From Rhyacophila brunnea (lineage: Eukaryota > Arthropoda > Insecta > Trichoptera > Rhyacophilidae), in NCBI GenBank assembly GCA_022495005.1, contig JAGYXB010000027.1:1-64000 (forward strand): 64,000 nt of DNA, given 5' to 3'. Under the pieces are notes generated by a model. That model searched no databases. It was not told the DNA's origin and worked only from the letters and a program-made list of their open reading frames with translations. Below are positions 47,001 to 59,640 of this stretch, piece after piece (positions within the stretch are counted from its first letter, which is position 1; each line of letters starts with the position of its first letter). The position numbers and the translations under genes were made by a program.

Positions 47001-50000
47001 TTTCCAAACAACAAATCACAACCCGATTTAATGCAGGGACACTTTCGCCGAGACCACTCGAGGTGGACTGAGCGTGAGAGTATGGTAGGTCCGCTCGGCT
47101 CGAGTTGCAATTCATCGTCAGCCCTCGCATAGCATTATTAAAATCACTATGACGTACCTATACAACTTGACAGCGTTAATTGATGTAGGTAGGTACTAGT
47201 AATTATGAAATAATAGCACTCTAAACGTAAACAATTCTCTTTTTAATTATTCGATGACCTATTCGCTTCCCAGACAATTTCTTCTTTGGCGGTTATCCTC
47301 GGTCGAGTTCAAAGAATTATATACGTAGCGACTGTAAGTTTGCAGTAAATTTTGAACAATTATTACTTTCTCAAACGGTCGGACATCAATTCAAAGTTGT
47401 GATGCTGTAACTTCGTGACCTCGTAGCCCCAGGCGGGTTTATTATTAATAATTATTATGCCCATTCAAAAAATGAATTACGCACCTCGCTTTCCGATCCG
47501 AAAATGCATAATACGACGAAGATAGCTTGCCAGTCTAGCGTTAGGTACCTATTAAATCTCAAAGAAGCCGCATTTCACGTTATGGTTGTCGATCTTTCGT
47601 GCAAATTTATACTACAGCACTATTGTGGTCATACTATTTCCTTGAAAGAGATAAAGGATTAACTTAAAAATGGTTTATGAGAAAATTAAATTAAAATCGT
47701 GCATGTAATATGCTTATTTAAACGCATAAGGTTAGAACATAACTAAAAAAGTCAGCTCACTGGTCGGAATAAAAATTTATTATTTAATTATCATACAAGG
47801 TTCAACAGGACTATATTTTTTATCACACACGTGTTTGACCTTTGAATGGCAATAATCCTACAAGTTCTTTTTTATCACTTGTAGATGAAATAAATCGTAC
47901 AAAAAGTGAAAAGTGTGCTATCATTTATGTCACAAGACTCGTCAACTGGTATTGATAAAGCTGAAATCAATTTAAAATCTTTGACTTGCTGGTTGGTTGG
48001 TTATATTCGAAGACTTAACTATTCTATATTTCACTGTTTTAGCCCGTACGTAGTCATTTGCGTCAGAGCCACACTCAAGCATGTGGCTCGCCGCGATTTA
48101 CCGACCATTGCTATAGACAACCAACATATTGTCGATATCACTAAACAGGAACAAAGTTTATTATCGGCGTAAGAAGATATTAATATCCTTTTTTAATTAT
48201 AAAATCAATGTATTTTTTTAGATCCCTTCAAAGTACTTTACAACTGTGAAATTGGAGACTGATTTCGAGCAGCTTGACTTAAAGAATGAGATTGTTCAAG
48301 AAGAGGATGTGGAGCAAAGCAATCATGAGAACCCTCAACCCACTTGCTCTTATTCCGAATGCATCCCAGGATATCAGGTATATAACAACCTATTCATTTT
48401 AAATACGATCATAACGGTAACACAGAAAAAACTAAGATGCGCAATAGGGCAATGAATTCGATTAGATGTGGCGAAAAAAACTGACGTATTCGCCCAGTTT
48501 TAATCATAAAACGTTTTATTGGTACTTGCTTAGCTTATTGAACACAATGCAAATTTATTAGTTTCTTATTTCTCTGTTGCTCCAAAGATGCGGTACCTAT
48601 GTTACCTTCCCTCCGTCAACTTGATTCCTAATGATCAGTTTCTAAATAGGAATGCAAAAATAAGTCAATCTCTTGGCGTAAGTGATACTATTAATTTATT
48701 ATTATGAAACAGGAATGTATTGTATATCTAACGATTCACACATAAGACTGTTATAGTATATTATATATTTTTAACTATAATTTTACTGGCGACTTCAATG
48801 ACTTCAATGTAGATGCGTATAACTAAAAATGGAAATATAACACATTTCAAACAACTCATCACAACTAAGATATCACCTAGTAGACAAGGTGAAAAGTGAT
48901 ATTAGGTGCGGATAAAGGAATGTGTGCCTACATCCAACTTTTGTTCATCACAAATCTTTCCCTAGTAGTATAAGTATGAAAGCAATATTATTGCTGAGTA
49001 AAATTTTCAATAAAAACAAGTCAATTTAATTTATTTCTATCGGTTGTGCTTGACAGTGTAACCACCGTGTGGCTAGGTACACATGTTTCATACGTCTTCA
49101 CTTGCCATGAAAAATTCTGTACTTTCCTCTCAACTTCGCATGTACCGAATATGGAATTCGGTGATTACAGGCATGGGGACAGCCTGTATATAAGGAACAC
49201 CGCTCTTTTAGAATACCATATCAAAACCGATAGTAGGGTGTGCCTTGACAAATATGCATTATTTAAAAACCTATGTAAAACTCATTGTTATTCCCACAAC
49301 GAAAGTGTAAACCCTAGAGCAAACATAAGAATCCTCAACCCGACTGCTCTTATTTAGAATGCACAACAGTAAATCAATTATCTACACTATTTTCTATGAA
49401 ATAACAATATAGTTAGTGTGACTTGAACTCAGCAAGGAGGTACTAGTCTTCTGCTAAAAAATATGTAGGTCGTCAGTGAATAAGTTTGAAAATGATTAGA
49501 ATTATTTGTAAACATAGATGGGAAACTGGTTTTTTATTATGAACCCCTAAGTCAAGTGAATACATGCAAGCAGATTCCGTCGAAGTGCTATCTTTAGGTC
49601 TTACGCACACTTAGAAATCTGAAGGAGATAATATGTCATATTGGGAATATAAACAATCGTCTGAATTTATATATTCAGGATCCATGCACATTTACTTGAA
49701 ATAAACGTACTGATATAAATTATCAACACACCATTTCTTTCTCAAAATTCTATCCTCCCGCTATGTCAAAATTCCTACATATCTTTAAGGTGTGTATTTT
49801 TTTAAAATATTCTCCCATATACCTATGTTGTTTGTTTTCTTGTTAATGCAATATATTCTACGTTCTTTTAGTTGATTCCTGCAACCACTGCCATGACATA
49901 TTCCGCTAGTCTCGGATTGCCAGAGAGGATTCTAAAAGTACAAGAGCCATACGATGAAATACAGATTGACTATCAAGACATTAAAAAGGAATTGGAGTGT

Positions 50001-51656
50001 TATGAAACGAAAATTAATAAAGTCAGTCACACTGCTAAACGTAAGCATATACAATCTTACGTCACAGATCCCAAATTGTTACTGGCCGTAATAAAGTTGG
50101 AGAAAAAATCTTTTAACAACAAAAATTTTGTGTGCAGTTTATGTTTTGATTTTTTTGCATCGTCATCTCTATTGAAGTTTCACAAAGCGTGTCATAAAAA
50201 ATCAGTAGCGAATAAAACGGAAAATTACATGGGAATTCGTTCTAATTTCAAAAATCTTTACCTAATAAATCAATCTGATGAAAGGCCAAATAAATGTTCT
50301 CAGTGTAATTACTCTTGTACAACATCTAGTAAGATGCAACTACATAAAATGACACATTTTGGTGAAAAGCTATTTAAATGTGATCAATGTGACCATTCAA
50401 GTACAACAAAGTCTAATTTGAAAATACACAAAATGACTCATTCTGGTGAGAAGCCATTTAAATGTTTCGAATGTAATTACTCGTGTATAAGATCTGATAG
50501 GATGAAAAGGCACATAATGACACATTCTGGTGAAAAGCCATTTAACTGTGATCAATGTAGATACTCTTGTATAGAATTTAATAGTATGAAATTACACAAA
50601 ATGTCTCATTCTGGTGAAAAACCATTTACATGTGACCAGTGTAATTACTCATGTAAAATATCTGGTAATATGAAAATTCACAAAAGGACTCATTCTGGCG
50701 AAAAGCCATTTAAATGTGACCAATGTGACTACTCTTGTAAACAATCTAGTAATATGAAATCACACAAAATGGCGCATTCTGTTGAAAAGCTATTTATCTG
50801 TGACCAATGTGAATACTCTTGTATAGAATCTAGTAAGATGAAAATACACAAAATGTCTCATTCTGGTAAAAAACCATTTACATGTGACCAATGTGGTTAC
50901 TCTTGTATTGCATCGGGCACCATGAAAAAACACAAAATGACTCATTCTGGTGAAAAGCCATTTAAATGTGATCAATGTGATTATTCAAGTACAACAACAT
51001 TTAATGTGAAAATACACAAAATGACTCATTCTGGTACAAAGCCATTTAAATGTGCCCACTGTGAATATTCATGTATTCGACCAACCACCATGAGAGTACA
51101 TAAATTAACTCATTCTGCTGAAAAACCATTTAAATGTGCCCAATGTAATTACTCCTGTATAACATCCAGTCAGATGAAGTTACACAAAATGATTCATTCT
51201 GGTGAAAAGCCATTTAAATGTGATCAATGTGATTATTCAAGTACAACAACATCTAATATGAAATTACACAAAATGACTCATTCTGGTGAAAAGCCATTTA
51301 AATGTGACGAATGTAATTACTCATGTATACTACCTGGTAATATGAAAAGGCACATAATGACGCATTCTGGTGAAAAACCATTTAACTGTGCCCAATGTGA
51401 ATACTCTTGTAGAGAATCTAGTAGTATGAAATTACACAAAATGTCTCATTTTGGTGAAAAACCATTTACATGTGACCAGTTTAATTACTCATGTATAACA
51501 TCTGTTTGTATGAAAATTCACAAAAAGACTCATTCTGGCGAAAAACCATTTACATGTGACCAATGTGGTTACTCTTGTATTGCATCAGGCACCATGAAAA
51601 AACACAAAATGACTCATTCTGGTGAAAAGCCATTTAAGCCATCCAAGACAGATTAG
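44023..51656 (+). CDS. Gene B: C2H2 zinc-finger protein, three-exon model (17 fingers)
   Basis: Predicted nuclear DNA-binding protein. Exons 44023-44166 (ATG, 48 codons), 48222-48377 (52 codons) and 49872-51656 join in phase 0 into 694 residues. Residues 1-100 are acidic. Exon 2 carries C-S-Y-S-E. Exon 3 starts L-I-P-A-T-T after CTTTTAG and holds the I-Q-I-D-Y-Q-D-I-K-K-E module, an isolated finger near residue 190, then 16 tandem SGEKP-linked fingers from about residue 240. Finger 16 has lost its second zinc-binding Cys (C-D-Q-F). The last linker ends K-P-F-K-P-S, so the array stops cleanly. Exons 2-3 are secure by homology with gene A. Exon 1 is less certain because its donor (GTTATT) is weak. 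Intron 1 holds the 45111-46963 element. A poly(A) signal AATAAA lies at 51854-51859. Confidence 0.8.
44780..44975 (+). repeat. Diverged tandem duplication in gene B intron 1
   Basis: Two copies share TTTTGTCGG, TCTGCCGAATG, ACAATAAAGGTG and CTATAAATTC. The second has about 35 extra bases. Confidence 0.6.
45111..46963. mobile_element. 1.85-kb inverted-repeat element in gene B intron 1
   Basis: About 275 bp at 45111-45385 is repeated inverted at about 46640-46963. The ends are TAATGCCTTGTTCGGACTG and its complement, possibly with TA as target. Motifs of the type GCGAGTGATTTGG and AGTGATTTAGTGAAG recur near both ends, and another copy of the end-like sequence lies near 46560-46620. The centre holds a diverged tandem duplication (45447-45590 and 45655-45790) and a hAT fragment. 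Family unknown. Confidence 0.65.
45825..46190 (-). pseudogene. hAT transposase C-terminal fragment with element end
   Basis: On the minus strand, frames at 46190-45980 read A-S-G-E-R-S-F and then G-E-K-D-L-I-L-Y-I-E-Q-E-I-L, ending in TAA at 45980. This is the C-terminal dimerisation region of hAT transposases. At least one frameshift interrupts it. A hAT-type end CAGGGGCGGATC starts at about 45825. The other end and the catalytic region are missing. Confidence 0.65.
49317..49372 (+). pseudogene. Relic acidic leader exon in gene B intron 2
   Basis: This aligns with the 3' end of gene B exon 2 (GAGCAAAC, CTCAACCC, TGCTCTTAT, GAATGCA). The donor is destroyed (CAATTA instead of CAGGTA) and the frame is interrupted. 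The same relic occurs upstream of pseudogene D at 62611-62660, which shows that the two introns are paralogous. Confidence 0.7.
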
Positions 51657-51962
51657 AATGGGAAATACTTTGGACAAACAGCCAGATTTAATTTTGTAGT
51701 AAATTTTACAAGAGTATATTATGTTATATTAAAATTGTTATAACTTTTATATTATATACTTGATTCCAATTATTTTTGTGACATTGTGTAGTTATTGAAT
51801 TATTCTTTCTAATTATTGTTTTATATGTGACAATGTAGATCTAGGTTTTAGGAAATAAATATAAAAATGATTATTTTTTTTTTTACATAAAATTTTATTA
51901 GGAAAATGGTAAGGAATTGAAGAACACATAAATAAAAACACATGAAAACATAAAAATTTTAA

Positions 51963-53320
51963 TTAAAAGTAGAGCTTAGTATGGTATTGTTCAAAACTCA
52001 AAACACTCTGGATGATGGAGAGCCACCTAGCATTTTTTACACTTCCAGCGTGTTTTTGAATCCTTCCTTGCACGCCAAACGTGGCATTGCCTCGTGGGAT
52101 ACTGTTTTCCCCCAGGGCCGACAGCAATATTTCCTGGAAAATGAGCCCATTGCAATGCGTGACGCCGCAACGGACAATCACTAACTGAGGGCCTACCTTT
52201 TCTGCCATAGTCAGCAAGAATAACTCTTCACAGTATCTGTTATGCCACGTTGACCCTAAACTCATTGTAGGTCAATCGGGCCGGAGATACTTTTTTTAAA
52301 AATCTGATATGAATTAAATAAGGCCATATCACATAGATAAAAAATTTCTTCTTCTACCCATTGATATACCTACGCTTAATCGGGAAGGAGGCCAGGCATT
52401 GATCTTGACGATCTACTCCTCCCATGCCATTATTGTAGTCAATAACGGCCCGGGGTTTGGTAACTGCCTGCTGGCTACGGTGAATCATTTTGCCTGTCGC
52501 AGTCATAGAGATGCCCTCATGAATGGTGGATAAGATTTTTTATCCATCCATTGGAGTGCCATCAATCCATGACTGAACAGGCACGACGTTTCACCTCTCG
52601 CCATTTTCTTCTTTCCTTTCATACTCGTAGGCATATTCTTGCGGTTGGTCCTAACTGTACCTACACAGTTAGTTCCTTTTTTTTAAATTAAGAAAAAGAT
52701 TGGGAGACAATACCAGTTATTCAGGAAGAGAGTGTGCCCATCAGTCTCATGGCCTGACAATAGATGATGCACAATCGCTTCACTAGACGGCAAGTCCAGA
52801 TCTCCCTCCTTCGTCCCAGTATATATACTGAAATCGAAACAATACCCTGACTGAGACTCACAAAGTTTATAAAACTTTATGCCAACCCGGGCACGTTTAT
52901 TCCTATTGAACTGAACATAGCATAAACGTCCCCGGAACTTCATCAAGCTTACATCGATAGAAAGCTTGTAGTTTGGTTTATAAACATCGTGAAATCTCTT
53001 ACGCAGATGAGTTATTATGGGGCGAATATTTTTGGACCTATCTCCTGGAGAAGCATCTTTGTCGTCCGCAAAGTGCACATTCTTGGAGATAGTTTCAAAT
53101 CTCACCCGTGGTATAACAGATATGAAAAAAAATGTCTCAATGACCTGTCTTCTAGACCAGTAGCTTTTGATAGTTGACTTTCGCACTGCACCTAACAGAA
53201 TGCATAGGCCGAAGTAGGCATGCAGTTCCTCAGAAGTGACGTCCCTCCATTTTTCACTGGGCGTAGACGTAGATGATCTCTCCGTGGCGTATCTGAAGAT
53301 ATGTATTATTTTGCATTAAA
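51963..53320 (-). pseudogene. piggyBac-type transposase pseudogene
   Basis: From 53320 downward the minus strand reads a piggyBac transposase: an E-E-L-H-A-Y-F-G segment, S-I-D-V-S-L-M-K-F-R-G-R (family usual D-E-S-L), C-E-S-Q-S-G-Y, then N-N-W-Y where the catalytic D-N-W-Y is expected. A stop at 52683 breaks the frame. Further pieces follow: A-V-I-D-Y-N-N-G-M-G-G-V-D-R-Q-D near 52430, and a Cys-rich C-terminus (W-K-C-K-K-C) near 52040. Loss of a catalytic Asp, frameshifts and stops make it dead. It lies tail to tail with gene B. Element ends were not identified. Confidence 0.85.
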
Positions 53321-53795
53321 ATATGATCTGACTAGTGTCATGTTATACCCTGACACTATTTTGACGATGGCAACAAAAGCAGAAGATCGACCTGAGTGCG
53401 CATGCGCAGACGTTAGTTTCAAAGAGTTCATAAACTATTTCCGGCGCTAAACAAGAAAGCGGCTTTTAACATGAAGGCAAAGCAGGAGTCGGGTCTCTCA
53501 GTTTTTAGCTTTCATACGAAGCAGACGTCTCTCTTAAGTTCCGAGCCAAAAGAACCGGGGCACATGGCCTTGATTTCCTGACGTTTTGGAGACGTTGATG
53601 ATGGCCCACCGAAGGACGTCCCCATCAGGCCAGGAGATCGAGGGATGCCCCATGTACCTGACGCATTCGAGGACGGCGAAGAAGACTGAAGAGCATATTT
53701 GTTATATCTTCACGTTACGGTCCACCGAGCTAGCATTTTTATTTGTATTTCTAAAATTGTTTGATTATTATATTGCGTTAGGCGCTCGTAATTAA

Positions 53796-55181
53796 GGGGG
53801 GACATGCTCGTCGAAGGTCAAAATTGAGTTTTTATTGTATTTTCAAACCATGATCCTGGACACTCCTTAAACGTTGTAGATAATCTATTTATATAATTTT
53901 GAAGCCTTATTATCCTTTATAGTTATTTTAAACATTTGATGACTGCATAAAGTATTTTTGTTACATAAAATAGTATTCTTTTAAACCTCTCGCTCTAATG
54001 TTTTAGAATATAGTCATATTTCGGTACATAACTGTGCAGTGGTGTTAAGATTTTTTACATTTATTAATTTTTAAACGCATTTATAAAACCATTAGTATAA
54101 TTTATTACGAGATAATTTTTGTAAAATATTCACGATAAAAATTATATTGATAATCTCTGTGATCCCAAATTTGACAAGAATTAGGCATTTTATTATTCAA
54201 AAAATCGGCAAGATTAACACATTTGAAGATGAATCTAAAGATACTTATTATAAGCTATGTCTTTGACCATTCAAGTGTGATAAAAATCTTATGAATAATG
54301 ATTGCTTTATAATAATTATTGACCTAAGAATAAGGTAGTGTTTTTTTGAAATACGCCATTTCTTTTGTCATTCCCCAGTGGTTAAGCTACAACATACGGC
54401 CGTAGCCATAAATTGACAAACTATAATTAAAGTAGGGAGTAAAATTATGTTAACGCGCGTGTTTGAACATGTACTTAACCGTTTTTTTTTTATTTATTTT
54501 TTAAACGGTACATGTTCAAACACGCGCGTTAATATCATTTTACTCCCTACTTCAATTGTAGTTTGTCAATTTATGCTACGGCCGTATGATGTAGCTTAAC
54601 CACTGGGGAATGACAAAATAAATGGCGTATTTCAAAAAAACACTACCTTATTCTTAGGTCAATAATTATTATAAAGCAATCATTATTCATAAGATTTTTA
54701 TCACACTTGAATGGTCAAAGACATAGCTTATAATAAGTATCTTTAGATTCATCTTCAAATGTGTTAATCTTGCCGATTTTTTGAATAATAAAATGCCTAA
54801 TTCTTGTCAAATTTGGGATCACAGATTATCAATATAATTTTTATCGTGAATATTTTACAAAAATTATCTCGTAATAAATTATACTAATGGTTTTATAAAT
54901 GCGTTTAAAATTAATAAATGTAAAAAATCTTAACACCACTTCACAGTTATAACCGAAATTTGACTATATTCTAAAACATTAGAGCGAGAGGTTTAAAAGA
55001 ATACTATTTTATGTAACAAAAATACTTCATACAGTCATCAAATGTTTAAAATAACTATAAAGGATAATAAGGCTTCAAAATTATATAAATATATCATCTA
55101 CAACGTTTAAGGAGTGTCCAGGATCATGGTTTGAATATACAATAAAAACTCAATTTTGACCTTCGACGAGCATGTCCCCCC
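53796..55181. mobile_element. 1386-bp near-perfect palindrome flanked by TTAA
   Basis: Two arms of about 680 bp are inverted copies with few differences, meeting at an AT-rich centre near 54488. It starts GGGGGGACATGCTCG and ends with its complement. TTAA flanks both sides (53792-53795 and 55182-55185), suggesting piggyBac-type or Kolobok-type mobilisation. No coding capacity. It would form a long hairpin if transcribed. Confidence 0.9.
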
Positions 55182-55185
55182 TTAA

Positions 55186-55623
55186 CTAAATTAATATTCA
55201 CTTTTATACACTTTCACCCGCAAGCTATTCTTATTTATTAATTATACTTCTGATCAATTTCTTTACACGCGTTTTATTTAATTATCCTTATCACTATTGT
55301 CTCTATGAATTTCATAGAGTGGCGCTCAAATCCGAGATATTTATTAATTCCATTTGTATGTCTTTTATTAATACAGGAACATCCACGAATGAGTGAAGTA
55401 ACCGGACAGGTAACTGAGGCTAGATAGAGATATTGTCAATCTACCCACGACCCTGCATCTCCCCCGAGTCTCATGCTCTCCGCACTCCTATCCTAACCCA
55501 TCTCCACGCTCCATACCCAGGCGCACCTGCCTACATGCATCCCATCCAATTCCTTTTCCTACATCACAATTCCAATTCCCACTCTTCCTATTCCTCTCCT
55601 TTTTCTTACCACGACACTAGGTA
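55186..55623. other. C-rich non-coding stretch
   Basis: Nothing recognised. 55440-55620 is pyrimidine- and C-rich on the plus strand with many CCCA and CCTA runs, unlike its surroundings. Confidence 0.4.
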
Positions 55624-56921
55624 CGAGGGTGGGTCAATAACTCCTTAGAAAAGCCGACAGGTGGCGCGACTAGTACTGTAAGCGGTTTGTTTTCATGCAG
55701 CGGCACTACCGATTCAGTATGCTGCGAAGTTTCAATCAGATTGGTCGGGTTGTTGTGTGTTTCTCGTACATTTAAAAAAAAATTTGCTTGTGGAAAATGG
55801 AAAAATGGAAAATGGAGAAAAGTGAGTTTAGAGCTGTTATTAAACATTTTAATATAAAAGGGTTAACAGCAAAGGAAATAAAAAATGAGTTGGATTTAGT
55901 TCACGGCATATCTGCTCCTTCACTTGCAGCTATTTATAACTGGTTAAATGAATTTAAACGTGGTCGTACATCAACAAGGATGAACCACGCTCAGGACGTC
56001 CTGTAGAGGTGACTACACCAGAAATGATCAATAAAATCCACGATATGGTGTTAAGTGACCGAAGATTAAAGTTGAGTGAGATAATTGAGGTTACAGGGAT
56101 CTCAAAAGGTAGCGTCATTTCTATTTTGCATGACAAATTGGGCATGAAAAATATTTCTGCAAGATGGGTGCCGCGTTTGCTCACAGTCGACAATAAACGC
56201 AATAGGGTGGTGGCCTCTAAAGCCCTGTTGTCGCTCATGCAACACAATTCGGATGAATTTTTTCGTCGCTTTGTGACTGTAGATGAAACATGGATGCACC
56301 ACTATACTCCCGAGACGAAAGAACAGTCAAAGCAGTGGATTGCGAATGCAAACCATGTCCAAAGAAGGCGAAAACCGTAAAATCAGCTGGTAAGGTTATG
56401 GCTACTCTATTTTGGGATGCACGTGGAATTATTTTCTATGACTATTTGGAAAAAGGAAAAACAATAACGGGATTATTATGCATCTTTATTAGACCAGCTA
56501 AAAAACAAAATTGAAGAAAAACGGCCTCATTTAAACAGGAAAAAAATCCTCTTTCATCAGGACAATGCCCGTGTTCACACATGTTTACGATCAATGGCTA
56601 AAATTGAAGAATTGAAATTCGAATTGGTCGACCACCCACCGTATTCGCCAGATTTAGCCCCCAGTGACTTTTTCCTTTTCCCAAATTTAAAAAAATGGCT
56701 AAGTGAACAACGTTTTTTTTCAAATGAAGAAGTCATCGATCGGACAAATGCTTATTTTGAGGACCTTCTGAAAACTTATTTTTCTGACGGTTTAAAAAAA
56801 ATTGAGAAACGTCTAACCAAGTGTATTGAGCTCCAAGGAGATTATGTTGAGAAATAAAAAAAAAATACAAAAATAAAACTGTTTTAATGCTTTTTTCTAA
56901 GGAATTATTGACCCACCCTCG
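55624..56921 (+). mobile_element. mariner-like element, copy 2 (dead)
   Basis: Same ends as copy 1, flanked by TA (55622-55623 and 56922-56923), 1298 bp. It keeps the N-terminal frame that copy 1 lost (through I-K-G-L-T-A-K-E) and the P-E-T-K segment. It has its own one-base deletions near 55976, near 56345 and near 56470. The two copies are nearly identical, with different lesions. Confidence 0.9.
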
Positions 56922-56929
56922 TATATTGC

Positions 56930-59640
56930 AAAAGAAAAACCCAAAAGTGTATCAACATGTTTCGTTTATTTTCAATTGTAAACTACAAATATATAAATTG
57001 ATAAAATTTGTACGTACTGGTTAGTAAGTACACTAAAACTCATAATAGTACAATATTTTAAATTCTTAATTCTAACTTCCCAATGCAAAATTCGATATTC
57101 GAAATTCAAAAATCAAAATACAGAATTCCAAATTCAAAATAATAAATAAAAAATACCTAATTCTAAATTCGAAATTAAACCTCAAAAGTAAAAATTCTAA
57201 GAACAAAACTCAAAAATAATACAAAATTTGAAAAACTACCAAAATTCATACTTCTAAATGCAAAATTCTAATTTCAAACCTCAAAATTTCAAATTAAAAG
57301 TATTACAAAATGGTATATTATAAATTCTAACTTCTAAATTTTAAATATAAAATTCCTACTTCTTAATTCGAAATTCCATATTCAAAATGCAATATACAAA
57401 ATTCAAAATTCGAGTTTCGATATTCCAAATTCAAAATTAATACAAATCTTTAATTCTTAATTAAAACATAAAATTCTAAATTCAAATTTCAAAATACAAA
57501 ATTCAAAGTTCGAAATTAAACCTCAAAATTCTAAATTCAAAGTTATACAAAATTTCAAATTCTAAATTCTAACTTTTAAATGCAAAATTACAAATTCAAT
57601 AATTAAAATTAAAAATTCCAAATACAAAATAACAAAATTTTCAATTCTGAATTCTAACTGCTGTATGCAAAATTCGATATTCGAAATTCAAAAATCAAAA
57701 TACAGAATTCCAAATTCAAAATATTAAATAAAAAATACCTAATTCTAAATTCGAAATTAAACCTCAAAAGTAAAAATTCTAAGATCAAAACTCGAAAATA
57801 ATACACAATTTGAAAAACAAAATTCATGCTTCTAAATGCAAAATTCTAATTTCAAACCTCAAAATTTCAAATTCAAAATATCACAAAATGCTATATTCTA
57901 AATTCTAACTTTTAAATTTTTAATATAAAATTCCTACTTCTTAATTCGAAATTCCATATTCAAAATTCAATATAAAAAATTCGAAATTCGATATTCGAAA
58001 TTAAAAAGTAATACAAAATCTTTAATAATTCTTAATTAAAACATAAAATTCTAAATTCAAATTTCAAAATACTAAATTCAAAGTTCGAAATTCAAACATC
58101 AAAATTCTAAATTCAAAGTTATACAAAATTTCAAATTCTAAATTCTAACTTTTAAATGCAAAATTACAAATTCAATAATTAAAATTAAAAATTCCAAATA
58201 CAAAATAACAAAATTTTCAATTCTGAATTCTAACTGCTGTATGCAAAATTCGATATTCGAAATTCAAAAATCAAAATACAGAATTCCAAATTCAAAATAT
58301 TAAATAAAAAATACCTAATTCTAAATTCGAAATTAAACCTCAAAAGTAAAAATTCTAAGATCAAAACTCGAAAATAATACACAATTTGAAAAACAAAATT
58401 CATGCTTCTAAATGCAAAATTCTAATTTCAAACCTCAAAATTTCAAATTCAAAATATCACAAAATGCTATATTCTAAATTCTAACTTTTAAATTTTTAAT
58501 ATAAAATTCCTACTTCTTAATTCGAAATTCCATATTCAAAATTCAATATAAAAAATTCGAAATTCGATATTCGAAATTAAAAAGTAATACAAAATCTTTA
58601 ATAATTCTTAATTAAAACATAAAATTCTAAATTCAAATTTCAAAATACTAAATTCAAAGTTCGAAATTCAAACATCAAAATTCTAAATTCAAAGTTATAC
58701 AAAATTTCAAATTCTAAATTCTAACTTTTAAATGCAAAATTACAAATTCAATAATTAAAATTAAAAATTCCAAATACAAAATAACAAAATCTTCAATTCT
58801 GAATTCTAACTGCTAAATGCAAAATTCAAAAATTTGAAATTTTTGAAAATGAAACTTCAAAATCAAAATAGTATAATATTTTAAATTCTTAATTCTAACT
58901 TCCTAATGCAAAATTCGATATTCGAAATTCAAAAGTCAAAATTTAAAATTCAAAATACAGAATTCAAAATTCAAAAATCAAAACTCGAATTTCAAACCTC
59001 AAAATTCAATATTCGAATTCAAAATTCTAATATAAAAACTCAAATATAATACAAAATTTTAAATTCTAAATTCTTACTTCTAAATGCCAAATTCTAATTT
59101 CAAACCTCAAAATTTCAAATTCAAAATATTACAAAATGGTATATTCCAAAATCTAACTTCTAAATATTAAATATAAAATTCCTACTTCTTAATTCGAAAT
59201 TCCATATTCAAAATGCAATATACAAAATTCAAAATTCGAGTTTCGATATTCCAAATTCAAAATTAATACAAATCTTTTATTCTCAATTAAAACTTAAAAT
59301 TCCAAATTCAAAATTCAAAATACAAAATACAACATACAAAATACAATATACAAAATACAAAATAAAAAATACAAAATGCAAAATTAGAAATTCTAAATTC
59401 GAAATTAAAAATTCAAATTTTCACAAAATGTTATAATTTAAATTCTTACTTCTAGATTCTCAATATGATATTCTTAATTCTTGATTATAAATTAATAATT
59501 AAAAACCTCAAAATTCAAATTCAAATTACTGAATTCCATATTCAAAATATTTACTAAAAAATTCCTAATTCCTAAATTCGAAATTCAAACCACAAATTTC
59601 AAAATTGGAATTCAAAATTCAAAGAGGTTTTTTCACCTGT
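56930..59640. repeat. AT-rich satellite with 576-bp higher-order period
   Basis: The basic motif is a degenerate 8-12 bp unit of the type AAAATTC or AATTCGAAATTC. Marker sequence around TATGC or AATGC recurs at about 57082, 57664, 58240 and 58816, giving a period of 576-582 bp. The units starting at 57661 and 58237 are almost identical. The array ends in or near a zinc-finger remnant. Confidence 0.85.

Noticed and set aside
47906..48172. 88-codon open frame with an end resembling the acidic leader exon
   Set aside because: Using the GTAAGA donor at its end would leave a 53-bp intron and a frame with a stop in exon 48222. The resemblance is weak.
51981..52184. Plus-strand frame, and the minus-strand frame 51963-52265 taken as an intact gene
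   Set aside because: This interval is the frameshifted C-terminal part of the piggyBac pseudogene. The Cys-rich motif is read in a different frame.
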